Shown piece after piece: positions 38,001 through 46,852 of a DNA stretch of 64,000 bases. The notes beneath the pieces are model-generated. The model saw only the letters and a program-made list of their open reading frames with translations. It was not told where the DNA came from and ran no database searches. This stretch comes from Proruminimicrobium sp963666965 (GTDB lineage: Bacteria > Elusimicrobiota > Endomicrobiia > Endomicrobiales > Endomicrobiaceae): contig OY762939.1 in assembly GCA_963666965.1 (NCBI GenBank), positions 1,550,001-1,614,000 on the forward strand, read 5' to 3'. A program made the translations under genes and the position numbers. Position 1 is the stretch's first letter. Each line of letters starts with the position of its first letter.

Positions 38001-41000
38001 CCGTTATCTCGGCTATATATCTTTACTCCGTCTATTATATTTGAATCGCCCTCTATAAATACAAGACCGTTCTCTCCTCTTAATTCACTGTCTCGGCATT
38101 CTAGTATCTCATAACCGTCTTTGTTTATACACGTGCGACCGCTTTCTACTACGCTGCCTCTTATCCTAAATTTGCCACCGTCATTTGTTACTATTCCCTC
38201 ATCTAGCTTTATCTTGCTGCTGCTTATATCAAGCTCTCCGTTTAAACTTACCTCTATTTCGCGACCTGATATCTCACTGCCCGATACCTTCATACTGCTC
38301 AAATTGCGAACTCCGACTGTACCTACTTTACTGCCTATTAACTCTATTCGTTCACTGCCGGAACCTCTTATCTCCCCTTCTATTTCACTGCCTATTACTT
38401 CAAGCTCACCGCCGCCTATACTTACGGCCTCTCTCGCTTTTATCTTGATCCCTTCTATCTTCTCTCTTCGCTCTCCATCATAACGGATTCCCGTCTCTTC
38501 ACTCGTTATCTCTACTCTCTTCAACTCCGCTTCGCTTTCTCCGTTTAATAATATCCCGTTATCTCGGCTATATATCTTTACTCCGTCTATTATATTTGAA
38601 TCGCCCTCTATAAATACAAGACCGTTCTCTCCTCTTAATTCACTGTCTCGGCATTCTAGTATCTCATAACCGTCTTTGTTTATACACGTGCGACCGCTTT
38701 CTACTACGCTGCCTCTTATCCTAAATTTGCCACCGTCATTTGTTACTATTCCCTCATCTAGCTTTATCTTGCTGCTGCTTATATCAAGCTCTCCGTTTAA
38801 ACTTACCTCTATTTCGCGACCTGATATCTCACTGCCCGATACCTTCATACTGCTTAAATTGCGAACTCCGACTGTACCTACTTTGCTGCCTATTAACTCT
38901 ATTCGTTCACTGCCCGAACCTCTTATCTCCCCTTCTATTTCACTGCCTATTACTTCAAGCTCACCACCGCCTATACTTACGGCCTCTCTCGCTTTTATCT
39001 TGATCCCTTCTATCTTCTCTCTTCGCTCGCCATCATAACGGATTCCCGTCTCTTCACTCGTTATCTCTACTCTCTTCAACTCCGCTTCGCTTTCTCCGTT
39101 TAATAATATCCCGTTATCTCGGCTATATATCTTTACTCCGTCTATTATATTTGAATCGCCCTCTATAAATACAAGACCGTTCTCTCCTCTTAATTCACTG
39201 TCTCGGCATTCTAGTATCTCATAACCGTCTTTGTTTATACACGTGCGACCGCTTTCTACTACGCTGCCTCTTATCCTAAATTTGCCACCGTCATTTGTTA
39301 CTATTCCCTCATCTAGCTTTATCTTGCTGCTGCTTATATCAAGCTCTCCGTTTAAACTTACCTCTATTTCGCGACCTGATATCTCACTGCCCGATACCTT
39401 CATACTGCTTAAATTGCGAACTCCGACTGTACCTACTTTGCTGCCTCTTAACTCTATTCGTTCACTGCCCGAACCTCTTATCTCCCCTTCTATTTCACTG
39501 CCTGTTACTTCAAGCTCGCCGCCTCCTATACTTACTGCCTCTCTCGCTTTTATCTTTATTGATTCTAACTTCTCTATTCTCTCTCCCTCATAACGGATTC
39601 CTGTCTCTTCACTCGTTATCTCTACTCTCTTCAAATCCGCTTCGCTTTCTCCGTTTAATAATATCCCGTTGTCTCGGCTATATATCTTTACTCCGTCTAT
39701 TATATTTGAATCGCCCTCTATAAATACAAGACCGTTCTCTCCTCTTAATTCACTGTCTCGGCATTCTAGTATCTCATAACCGTCTTTGTTTATACATGTG
39801 CGACCGCTCTCTACCGCGCTGCCTCTTATCCTAAATTTACCGCCGCCATTTGTTACTATTCCCTCATCTAGCTTTATCTTGCTGCTGCTTATATCAAGCT
39901 CTCCGTTTAAACTTACCTCTATTTCGCGACCTGATATCTCACTGCCCGATACCTTCATACTGCTTAAATTGCGAACTCCGACTGTACCTACTTTACTGCC
40001 TATTAACTCTATTCGTTCACTGCCGGAACCTCTTATCTCCCCTTCTATTTCACTGCCTGTTACTTCAAGCTCGCCGCCTCCTATACTTACTGCCTCTCTC
40101 GCTTTTATCTTTATTGATTCTAACTTCTCTATTCTCTCTCCCTCATAACGGATTCCTGTCTCTTCACTCGTTATCTCTACTCTCTTCAAATCCGCTTCGC
40201 TTTCTCCGTTTAATAATATCCCGTTATCTCGGCTATATATCTTTACTCCGTCTATTATATTTGAATCGCCCTCTATAAATACAAGACCGTTCTCTCCTCT
40301 TAATTCACTGTCTCGGCATTCTAGTATCTCATAACCGTCTTTGTTTATACACGTGCGACCGCTTTCTACTACGCTGCCTCTTATCCTAAATTTGCCACCG
40401 TCATTTGTTACTATTCCCTCATCTAGCTTTATCTTGCTGCTGCTTATATCAAGCTCTCCGTTTAAACTTACCTCTATTTCGCGACCTGATATCTCACTGC
40501 CCGATACCTTCATACTGCTCAAATTGCGAACTCCGACTGTACCTACTTTACTGCCTATTAACTCTATTCGTTCACTGCCGGAACCTCTTATCTCCCCTTC
40601 TATTTCACTGCCTATTACTTCAAGCTCACCGCCGCCTATACTTACGGCCTCTCTCGCTTTTATCTTGATCCCTTCTATCTTCTCTCTTCGCTCTCCATCA
40701 TAACGGATTCCCGTCTCTTCACTCGTTATCTCTACTCTCTTCAACTCCGCTTCGCTTTCTCCGTTTAATAATATCCCGTTATCTCGGCTATATATCTTTA
40801 CTCCGTCTATTATATTTGAATCGCCCTCTATAAATACAAGACCGTTCTCTCCTCTTAATTCACTGTCTCGGCATTCTAGTATCTCATAACCGTCTTTGTT
40901 TATACACGTGCGACCGCTTTCTACTACGCTGCCTCTTATCCTAAATTTGCCACCGTCATTTGTTACTATTCCCTCATCTAGCTTTATCTTGCTGCTGCTT

Positions 41001-44000
41001 ATATCAAGCTCTCCGTTTAAACTTACCTCTATTTCGCGACCTGATATCTCACTGCCCGATACCTTCATACTGCTTAAATTGCGAACTCCGACTGTACCTA
41101 CTTTGCTGCCTATTAACTCTATTCGTTCACTGCCCGAACCTCTTATCTCCCCTTCTATTTCACTGCCTGTTACTTCAAGCTCGCCGCCTCCTATACTTAC
41201 TGCCTCTCTCGCTTTTATCTTGATCCCTTCTATCTTCTCTCTTCGCTCGCCATCATAACGGATTCCCGTCTCTTCACTCGTTATCTCTACTCTCTTCAAA
41301 TCCGCTTCGCTTTCTCCGTTTAATAATATCCCGTTGTCTCGGCTATATATCTTTACTCCGTCTATTATATTTGAATCGCCCTCTATAAATACAAGACCGT
41401 TCTCTCCTCTTAATTCACTGTCTCGGCATTCTAGTATCTCATAACCGTCTTTGTTTATACATGTGCGACCGCTCTCTACCGCGCTGCCTCTTATCCTAAA
41501 TTTACCGCCGCCATTTGTTACTATTCCCTCATCTAGCTTTATCTTGCTGCTGCTTATATCAAGCTCTCCGTTTAAACTTACCTCTATTTCGCGACCTGAT
41601 ATCTCACTGCCCGATACCTTCATACTGCTTAAATTGCGAACTCCGACTGTACCTACTTTGCTGCCTCTTAACTCTATTCGTTCACTGCCGGAACCTCTTA
41701 TCTCCCCTTCTATTTCACTGCCTGTTACTTCAAGCTCGCCGCCTCCTATACTTACTGCCTCTCTCGCTTTTATCTTTATTGATTCTAACTTCTCTATTCG
41801 CTCTCCATCATAACGGATTCCCGTCTCTTCACTCGTTATCTCTACTCTCTTCAAATCCGCTTCGCTTTCTCCGTTTAATAATATCCCGTTATCTCGGCTG
41901 TATATCTTTACTCCGTCTATTATATTTGAATCGCCCTCTATAAATACAAGACCGTTCTCTCCTCTTAATTCACTGTCTCGGCATTCTAGTATCTCATAAC
42001 CGTCTTTGTTTATACATGTGCGACCGCTCTCTACCGCGCTGCCTCTTATCCTAAATTTACCGCCGCCATTTGTTACTATTCCATCTTCCAGCTTTATCTT
42101 GCTGCCGCTTATATCAAGCTCTCCGTTTAAACTTACCTCTATTTCGCGACCTGATATCTCACTGCCCGATACCTTCATACTGCTCAAATTGCGAACTCCG
42201 ACTGTACCTACTTTACTGCCTATTAACTCTATTCGTTCACTGCCGGAACCTCTTATCTCCCCTTCTATTTCACTGCCTATTACTTCAAGCTCACCGCCGC
42301 CTATACTTACGGCCTCTCTCGCTTTTATCTTGATCCCTTCTATCTTCTCTCTTCGCTCTCCATCATAACGGATTCCCGTCTCTTCACTCGTTATCTCTAC
42401 TCTCTTCAACTCCGCTTCGCTTTCTCCGTTTAATAATATCCCGTTATCTCGGCTATATATCTTTACTCCGTCTATTATATTTGAATCGCCCTCTATAAAT
42501 ACAAGACCGTTCTCTCCTCTTAATTCACTGTCTCGGCATTCTAGTATCTCATAACCGTCTTTGTTTATACATGTGCGATCGCTCTCTACCGCGCTGCCTC
42601 TTATCCTAAATTTACCGCCGCCGCTTATCTTTACGGTTTCATTAATATCAATATTTGCTTTTTGTATTAATAATTCTCCGTTTTCTTTTATCTTAATTGA
42701 TTCCGTATTTACATAATTATCATCTAACACAATCTGCGAATCATTTTTTATGATTATTCTATTGCTGTTTACACTGCTCTTATGTAAATTAATACAAGAA
42801 TATCCTGAAGTAAACAATGATCCTGTTTGACTGTTTTTAAAATTTATAATTGAAAATCCGTTGCCGGAAATATTAGTGTCAAATTTTGTGTTTTCAATAT
42901 TAAGCTTAACTGAATTTGCAAATTCGACAGTTCCGTATTTATTATCTACAGCGGAATCATTGATAACCAATTCACCGTCTCGTATTGAACCCGCAAAATT
43001 ACCGCTTATATTACTTCTGTTTATAATGACAGTTTCGCCGTAATTCAAATTCAACAAAGAATTATTGCCGGCAGCAATATTGCTTTGCTCAATTGAAATA
43101 TAATTTTTATAACGGGTTAAAAATCCCAAATCAAAAATCTTGATATTATTTTTTAGAATAAATATCCTTGAATAATCAAACATCTCAATGAAGTTTCTGG
43201 CATTTATTCTGTTATCTTTTAAGAAAATTTCAGCTAAAGAATTTATTTTGGCAAAATACTGGCATTGCACTTCAGATGCTTGCAGATTAAAACAAGAATG
43301 CTCAGAGGATATATTGATAAAATTGATTGAATCAAGCTTTGATTTATCGGCAAAAAAATCTGCCGCGTCTGAAAGAAGAACATTTGCCGAAAACGAGCTG
43401 CTTACTGATTCTTTTATGCGGACACTGCTTAAATCTGAAAGCATAAAATTTATCTTATTATTAATTATTTTACTGTTAAAAATAAAAGCAGCGGCAACAC
43501 CTTCAGCCGCTAAGCCGCACTCGCAATTGATAATAAAACTGTTTTGAATTTCGGCCTGGCTGCCGTCCGATAAATACACAGGAGATGTTATATAAAAACA
43601 ATTCTCTATGAAAATTTTTTGAGAATTTTCATTTAATTTCAAACCCGTTAAATTATCAATAACATAACAGTTAAGAATTCTGCTGTTTAAACAATTGCTT
43701 GTTGAAATCCCGGTAATATTAAAATATTGAAGCGTTTCTTTTACTACTATATCTTCTGAATCTAAAAAAGTCATTGCATTGTTATTCAGAAGCATACTGT
43801 TATAAAAAAGATAGGACCTTGAGGCCGATTTAAAAACTACGGCATTGTGTATATTTTCATAAAATAAATTTTTACGAATAATTGCTCTTGAATAAGATAC
43901 AATTGCATGTGCATTGAAACGAAACTCGCAATTTTTAATGATTGTTTTAGAAAAATTGGCAACACCGAAAAAACACTGTTCAAATAAACATAAATCAATT

Positions 44001-44419
44001 TTAGAAATTTTTGAATATTCATCAAATATAAGCCCGAAGGAATATCTTATATTCGCGTATTTCAGGCTGCATGAACCGCCGTGGGCAATATAGATATATC
44101 CGTTCCAGCTTCCATTGCCTATACCAACTCTGTTGTCGATTTTCCCGCAGACAAAAAAACAACCATACACTACTATGCATGGCTGTTTATTATACTCATG
44201 TTCTGATGCGTTAAATTCTGAACTTAGAAATTTTATTTTTTCAATATTTTCATCAAATTCAACGTTTTGACCTTTGAATTTTATTATTGTTCCGGGTTCA
44301 ACCTGTACCACAGCCCCTTTAGCAATAACCAGTTTAGAATCAATAATTATATTTCCGCGCCACTTCTCACTTTTTTTTATTAAGCCTGATTTTATAGTAA
44401 TTTGTTTGTTTAATTTCAC
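35057..44419 (-). CDS. Giant beta-helix tandem-repeat protein with C-terminal nucleotidyltransferase-like domain
   Basis: 3,120 residues. Residues 1 to about 600 are irregular 20-23-residue rungs rich in N, S and I, beginning with a W-x-G...PGTIIKF motif typical of right-handed parallel beta-helices. About 600-2,195 are eight full and one partial copy of a 185-residue unit (about nine rungs each). Irregular rungs resume to about 2,570. The C-terminal about 500 residues are alpha/beta and include RRGMLNKDWIAGSSDIDFF (near residue 2,665), resembling the polymerase-beta-type nucleotidyltransferase pattern with two acidic residues. No signal peptide or membrane helix is seen, so it is probably cytoplasmic unless exported by an unknown route. 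Each unit has two cysteines, C-x10-C. Start is GTG at 44419, two nt after the preceding stop. I do not recognise the protein. Confidence 0.85.
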   Translation of the reverse strand: MKLNKQITIKSGLIKKSEKWRGNIIIDSKLVIAKGAVVQVEPGTIIKFKGQNVEFDENIEKIKFLSSEFNASEHEYNKQPCIVVYGCFFVCGKIDNRVGIGNGSWNGYIYIAHGGSCSLKYANIRYSFGLIFDEYSKISKIDLCLFEQCFFGVANFSKTIIKNCEFRFNAHAIVSYSRAIIRKNLFYENIHNAVVFKSASRSYLFYNSMLLNNNAMTFLDSEDIVVKETLQYFNITGISTSNCLNSRILNCYVIDNLTGLKLNENSQKIFIENCFYITSPVYLSDGSQAEIQNSFIINCECGLAAEGVAAAFIFNSKIINNKINFMLSDLSSVRIKESVSSSFSANVLLSDAADFFADKSKLDSINFINISSEHSCFNLQASEVQCQYFAKINSLAEIFLKDNRINARNFIEMFDYSRIFILKNNIKIFDLGFLTRYKNYISIEQSNIAAGNNSLLNLNYGETVIINRSNISGNFAGSIRDGELVINDSAVDNKYGTVEFANSVKLNIENTKFDTNISGNGFSIINFKNSQTGSLFTSGYSCINLHKSSVNSNRIIIKNDSQIVLDDNYVNTESIKIKENGELLIQKANIDINETVKISGGGKFRIRGSAVESDRTCINKDGYEILECRDSELRGENGLVFIEGDSNIIDGVKIYSRDNGILLNGESEAELKRVEITSEETGIRYDGERREKIEGIKIKAREAVSIGGGELEVIGSEIEGEIRGSGSERIELIGSKVGTVGVRNLSSMKVSGSEISGREIEVSLNGELDISGSKIKLEDGIVTNGGGKFRIRGSAVESGRTCINKDGYEILECRDSELRGENGLVFIEGDSNIIDGVKIYSRDNGILLNGESEADLKRVEITSEETGIRYDGERIEKLESIKIKAREAVSIGGGELEVTGSEIEGEIRGSGSERIELRGSKVGTVGVRNLSSMKVSGSEISGREIEVSLNGELDISSSKIKLDEGIVTNGGGKFRIRGSAVESGRTCINKDGYEILECRDSELRGENGLVFIEGDSNIIDGVKIYSRDNGILLNGESEADLKRVEITSEETGIRYDGERREKIEGIKIKAREAVSIGGGELEVTGSEIEGEIRGSGSERIELIGSKVGTVGVRNLSSMKVSGSEISGREIEVSLNGELDISSSKIKLDEGIVTNDGGKFRIRGSVVESGRTCINKDGYEILECRDSELRGENGLVFIEGDSNIIDGVKIYSRDNGILLNGESEAELKRVEITSEETGIRYDGERREKIEGIKIKAREAVSIGGGELEVIGSEIEGEIRGSGSERIELIGSKVGTVGVRNLSSMKVSGSEISGREIEVSLNGELDISSSKIKLDEGIVTNDGGKFRIRGSVVESGRTCINKDGYEILECRDSELRGENGLVFIEGDSNIIDGVKIYSRDNGILLNGESEADLKRVEITSEETGIRYEGERIEKLESIKIKAREAVSIGGGELEVTGSEIEGEIRGSGSERIELIGSKVGTVGVRNLSSMKVSGSEISGREIEVSLNGELDISSSKIKLDEGIVTNGGGKFRIRGSAVESGRTCINKDGYEILECRDSELRGENGLVFIEGDSNIIDGVKIYSRDNGILLNGESEADLKRVEITSEETGIRYEGERIEKLESIKIKAREAVSIGGGELEVTGSEIEGEIRGSGSERIELRGSKVGTVGVRNLSSMKVSGSEISGREIEVSLNGELDISSSKIKLDEGIVTNDGGKFRIRGSVVESGRTCINKDGYEILECRDSELRGENGLVFIEGDSNIIDGVKIYSRDNGILLNGESEAELKRVEITSEETGIRYDGERREKIEGIKIKAREAVSIGGGELEVIGSEIEGEIRGSGSERIELIGSKVGTVGVRNLSSMKVSGSEISGREIEVSLNGELDISSSKIKLDEGIVTNDGGKFRIRGSVVESGRTCINKDGYEILECRDSELRGENGLVFIEGDSNIIDGVKIYSRDNGILLNGESEAELKRVEITSEETGIRYDGERREKIEGIKIKAREAVSIGGGELEVIGSEIEGEIRGSGSERIELIGSKVGTVGVRNLSSMKVSGSEISGREIEVSLNGELDISSSKIKLDEGIVTNDGGKFRIRGSVVESGRTCINKDGYEILECRDSELRGENGLVFIEGDSNIIDGVKIYSRDNGILLNGESEADLKRVEITSEETGIRYEGERIEKLESIKIKAREAVSIGGGELEVTDSDLEGIIIMKAESSFLVDNSNIDSFSMSGLSSAEIRNSAIKADVISVSQCAQLDIQSAEFDCEEGIQISGAGKVSISDSHIKSEKTGIKKEGTEDLYLINTKIVSSYESLSVFGDIFVKISDCSLKSYSKYAALFIGNAIVDGFGLHFSGNKGLFCSDLSLFTVSNFSIDVFSNSIRMTNSNLKADKFIFKSKLPDENLFVEGNSELILNKGKINIGSALQLNRTDKSALMIVTGNARVVLNKITAETILDNSINFISSSNKADICMSYMKTSGFYSFIKAADFSKIFINKSNIESKTLSFLLDGNSETLVQNTSLKSNDGFEYVLKEAARLFVKKIKNVCDSCFDLRQYSQVYSDTSSFIVRNESISASEFTLFNETRSSWKNYIAHGNDSLYKLKKNILFKPNEIIRMVLNLLQIAVIKTRNNSFLRKIYDAIYHSSVKIYPFMIKNDSISSIFLRRGMLNKDWIAGSSDIDFFTVIKNKEPYSEINLLYEIHKKYGKLKKIFPFYGENIIMTSEEVSFYIKYGDLRVSDIYNSKCLYGDLQFIKPDKNNYSPLKENIDKISEILNSYILLSANYFKQDSIVNDIGFAKASIDILKNISTDTIFSDSRTGWLTQYFDRCQNIEKNILHPLMLLLKQNIRISLDERNAVFNLIFNKINDYSGHSNAFIASNAGVNLIKVKKNHNLNNKHLTNTIDLLQKMFNNSISSIIIDAPGVCKVIVKEDCCKNGEIRNFNDIYKNIKQLDLSNNTPVLFFTESMFQMLLFARFKSMPLEEYRLKSFSNIYRKRVFFLAEDNQYFIHGCDMRKNLLLESLAEISFQINMLDVTKNFDSLRENILEILFNLTELNLYLKNDIITNDIRNMYNSFKMFNPDDSDQKELACVLNVFNDGLMPDKEKIIKIILFIKKVKNGLMKEFFDERKDKIK
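37837..42622 (-). repeat. Tandem repeat, 555-bp unit, 8 full copies plus about 0.6
   Basis: Unit starts (minus strand, at the codons before KFRIRGS) fall at 42,622 and every 555 bp down to 38,182; the ninth copy diverges after about 37,837. Copies differ at only a few linked positions: S[AV]VES, SEA[DE]LKR, RYDGERREKIEG versus RY[DE]GERIEKLES, EV[IT]GSE, IEL[IR]GSK. The region is richer in G+C than its surroundings and strongly purine-biased on the coding strand. Copy number depends on correct assembly. Confidence 0.95.
40057..41168 (-). repeat. 1.1-kb two-unit block identical to 37,837-38,948
   Basis: Compared line by line, this block and 37,837-38,948 are identical over 1,112 bp at an offset of 2,220 bp (four units). 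The first mismatches are just outside (37,836 and 38,949). Such identity indicates a recent multi-unit duplication or gene conversion. Confidence 0.85.
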
Positions 44420-44421
44420 AT

Positions 44422-45657
44422 TTATTCCAGTGAGAAATCAAATTTACGTTCTCCCCATTTAGCATGTAAAACTTCAATATCTTTTTTGAATAAAGAAACC
44501 GGCTGCTTAACCGAAATTGCTTTAAAAACAGCTATATCTTTTACGGTAAAAAAATAAACCTTGTTTTGATATAATCTCATAATAAAATCAAACAGAGCAT
44601 AATCGATTGTTTTAAAGCGTCTGTCAAAATATCCAAATTTTTTGAAAAAGTTTTTGTTAACCATAAAACATTCCGCAAAAAAAGTCGGATATGTTTCTTC
44701 GCTGTTTGCAAAGTTATTATTGCTTTGTTCTTCAAAAACAATCTCAAGTTTTTTATTTGTAGTTCCCTGGGCATAGGATGTAACGGGAGAAACTATGCCT
44801 ATATTATCATTAAAAGAAAGATATTTTGCCAATTCACCGGATGTTTTGGGGAATATTTTTAATTTAGAATTATATATAAATATGAACTGTGATTTTGTTT
44901 TTAATATTATATCGTTTATTTCGTCTATCAAATTTGAATTTTTTGAAAAATTAACACAATATACTCCGTTCTTCTTGATAGTTTTTGGCAGAATGCTCCT
45001 TGCAGAAAAATTATCTCCGTTTATGCATATATTTTCAATATCAAAGTCATTTTTTTGAATTCTCTTTGAAAAAGGCTTTGTGATTTCGTTAACTTTTATT
45101 ATATTGCTTATATTTTCTTTTTCCAATAAATTAACTTCAATATCTTCTGTAAATATATTAGCATCGCTGATTCTTAAAACAGAAATCGCCTGGAAAAAAT
45201 GAATTTTAAAAGACTTGCTGAAGAAATAAAGATTTTGGTATTTTTTACCAATCTCAAGTTTATGTTTTTGTAAGATATAATCAAGCTGGGATAATCTAAA
45301 ATCAACTATTATTCTGATATTTTCGCACACATTCTGAATACGAGGAAGAACAAACTGAGCCATATTATATGAAGCAAAAATAATAGTTTCAAACTTCTCT
45401 TTTAAAATAAAATCTGTTAAATTCTGGCTTAAAAGATCTCTTTTAATCATATCCCTTAAATATACTTTTTGTATTTTAAAATCTGAAGATTCGTCTGACA
45501 ATTCATCTTCCGATTTAAATTCTTTATTTAGATACATCAAAGAGATATCGCATTTATCTTCAGAAAGAATCGTCAAAATTTCTTTAAGCTGTTTATCCTG
45601 GCGAAAAACAGGATTTTTCATAATATCTTTCTGGCTGACAACAAGGATTTTTCTCAT
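44422..45657 (-). CDS. Degenerate GT2-like protein with shared N-terminal domain
   Basis: 411 residues. The N-terminal half resembles that of the GT2 gene at 48,999 (FETIIFASYNMAQF against YETIIFAYSDIAEY, and LRISDANIFTEDIEVNLLEK against CQLADAVITEFSEQAELIK). The C-terminal half matches only the later part of a GT2 fold (NIGIVSPVTSYAQGTTNKK; AECFMVNKNFFKKFGYFDRRF). The early GT2 strand-loop region is largely missing, and the DxD-like LNNDV of the relative is replaced by YNSKL. It is probably not an active glycosyltransferase, perhaps a regulator or a binding subunit. It lies directly before the giant gene. Confidence 0.7.
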   Translation of the reverse strand: MRKILVVSQKDIMKNPVFRQDKQLKEILTILSEDKCDISLMYLNKEFKSEDELSDESSDFKIQKVYLRDMIKRDLLSQNLTDFILKEKFETIIFASYNMAQFVLPRIQNVCENIRIIVDFRLSQLDYILQKHKLEIGKKYQNLYFFSKSFKIHFFQAISVLRISDANIFTEDIEVNLLEKENISNIIKVNEITKPFSKRIQKNDFDIENICINGDNFSARSILPKTIKKNGVYCVNFSKNSNLIDEINDIILKTKSQFIFIYNSKLKIFPKTSGELAKYLSFNDNIGIVSPVTSYAQGTTNKKLEIVFEEQSNNNFANSEETYPTFFAECFMVNKNFFKKFGYFDRRFKTIDYALFDFIMRLYQNKVYFFTVKDIAVFKAISVKQPVSLFKKDIEVLHAKWGERKFDFSLE

Positions 45658-45691
45658 AAGTTAATCTCCATACTTTTTGTCAATTTATGAA

Positions 45692-46849
45692 TTATAAATT
45701 TTGTGTGTAAAATTCGTTCAGCTTAGAAGCAATCGATTTCCAGTCATAACTTTTTTCAACGTTTATTCTAGCATTTTTAGAGATTTCATTATACAAAATT
45801 TCATCATTATGTAATTTAACCACCAACTCGGCAAAATGCTCTTCATCGGCCGCAACAAGCATATCAAAAAACGGCGTACAATTTATGCCGTCTGCAGCTT
45901 CCTGTGTTCCGACGACAGGTGTTCCTGAAGCCATTGCTTCTAAAACCTTCCCTTTTATTCCGCCGCCCAGCCTTACCGGAGCAATAAAAATATTTGGAAT
46001 TTTTAAATATTCCCTGACATCTTCAACTTCACCCGTAACAATAACGTTATTTGAGGCAAGATTTTGAACATCTTTTGTAACTCCTGAACCTACTATATAC
46101 AACTTTATATCCGGAATCCTGTTTACTATTTTGTTAAAAATAAACTTTACAAAATAAACAATGGCATCCGCATTCGGATAATGCTTGTAGTGTCCTATAA
46201 ATACAAGTTTTTTTTCTTTTAAATAATTTTTAACCGGATGAAAAAACTCAATATCGACTCCTGTAGGGATAACAACCGTTTTAACATCAGGATTAAAATC
46301 TTTCATTAAATCTTTATCTCTTTGAGTAAGAACTATGACGGATTTGAATTTTTTTATTATTCTTTTTTCATAATCTACCAGCCGGCGCCATTCGGCATAT
46401 CTTAAATTATCAGTCATATCTCTGTCATGATATGACTGGTTAAAATCTAAAGTTCCGAGGTCATGCTCCGTATAGAAAACCGGTATGTCTTTTATATGAT
46501 TTACATATTCGCACATTATTAAAAAATCCAGCTGAACAAGATCAGGTTTAACAGAGGCAAGAACTTTTTGCAGCTCGTCTATCATGGCTTGCGTATAAAA
46601 AAAACTTACGCATCTGGGGATATCGTGTCTTTCTATCCTTTTATCTTCATGTCTTACAACAGGAAAAACGTCTTTGCAATATTTTCTCGCAAGCGAAACA
46701 GATTCCATAGAAGCTTCAGGCTCGATATAGGCAAGAAGATAAACTTCATTTTCTTTTGATAAGTGTTTTATAAGATTATACAGCCTTACCTTTCCGCCAT
46801 CTCTCGGAGGATAAGGAAAATAAGGAGAAATAATTAGTATTTTTTTCAT
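45692..46849 (-). CDS. Glycosyltransferase family 4 (GT-B)
   Basis: 385 residues. N-terminal ISPYFPYPPRDGGKVRLYNLIKHLS (acceptor-side glycine loop) and C-terminal KVLEAMASGTPVVGT, the donor-binding E-x7-E-like signature of GT4, with VFIGHYKHYPNADAI and GGGIKGKVLEA between. Retaining sugar transferases of this type act at the cytoplasmic membrane face on lipid-linked or protein acceptors. The enzyme resembles GT4s associated with exopolysaccharide loci; donor and acceptor are unknown. Confidence 0.85.
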   Translation of the reverse strand: MKKILIISPYFPYPPRDGGKVRLYNLIKHLSKENEVYLLAYIEPEASMESVSLARKYCKDVFPVVRHEDKRIERHDIPRCVSFFYTQAMIDELQKVLASVKPDLVQLDFLIMCEYVNHIKDIPVFYTEHDLGTLDFNQSYHDRDMTDNLRYAEWRRLVDYEKRIIKKFKSVIVLTQRDKDLMKDFNPDVKTVVIPTGVDIEFFHPVKNYLKEKKLVFIGHYKHYPNADAIVYFVKFIFNKIVNRIPDIKLYIVGSGVTKDVQNLASNNVIVTGEVEDVREYLKIPNIFIAPVRLGGGIKGKVLEAMASGTPVVGTQEAADGINCTPFFDMLVAADEEHFAELVVKLHNDEILYNEISKNARINVEKSYDWKSIASKLNEFYTQNL

Positions 46850-46852
46850 TTT

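Noticed and set aside
38121..42368. Series of 87-142-residue plus-strand frames recurring every 555 bp
   Set aside because: They are antisense shadows of the purine-rich repeat unit: the opposite strand has few stop codons. They move with the repeat and have no ribosome sites.
37837..42622. CRISPR-like or mobile-element repeats
   Set aside because: The unit is 555 bp, contiguous, in frame and coding; there are no spacers, no cas genes and no transposase.
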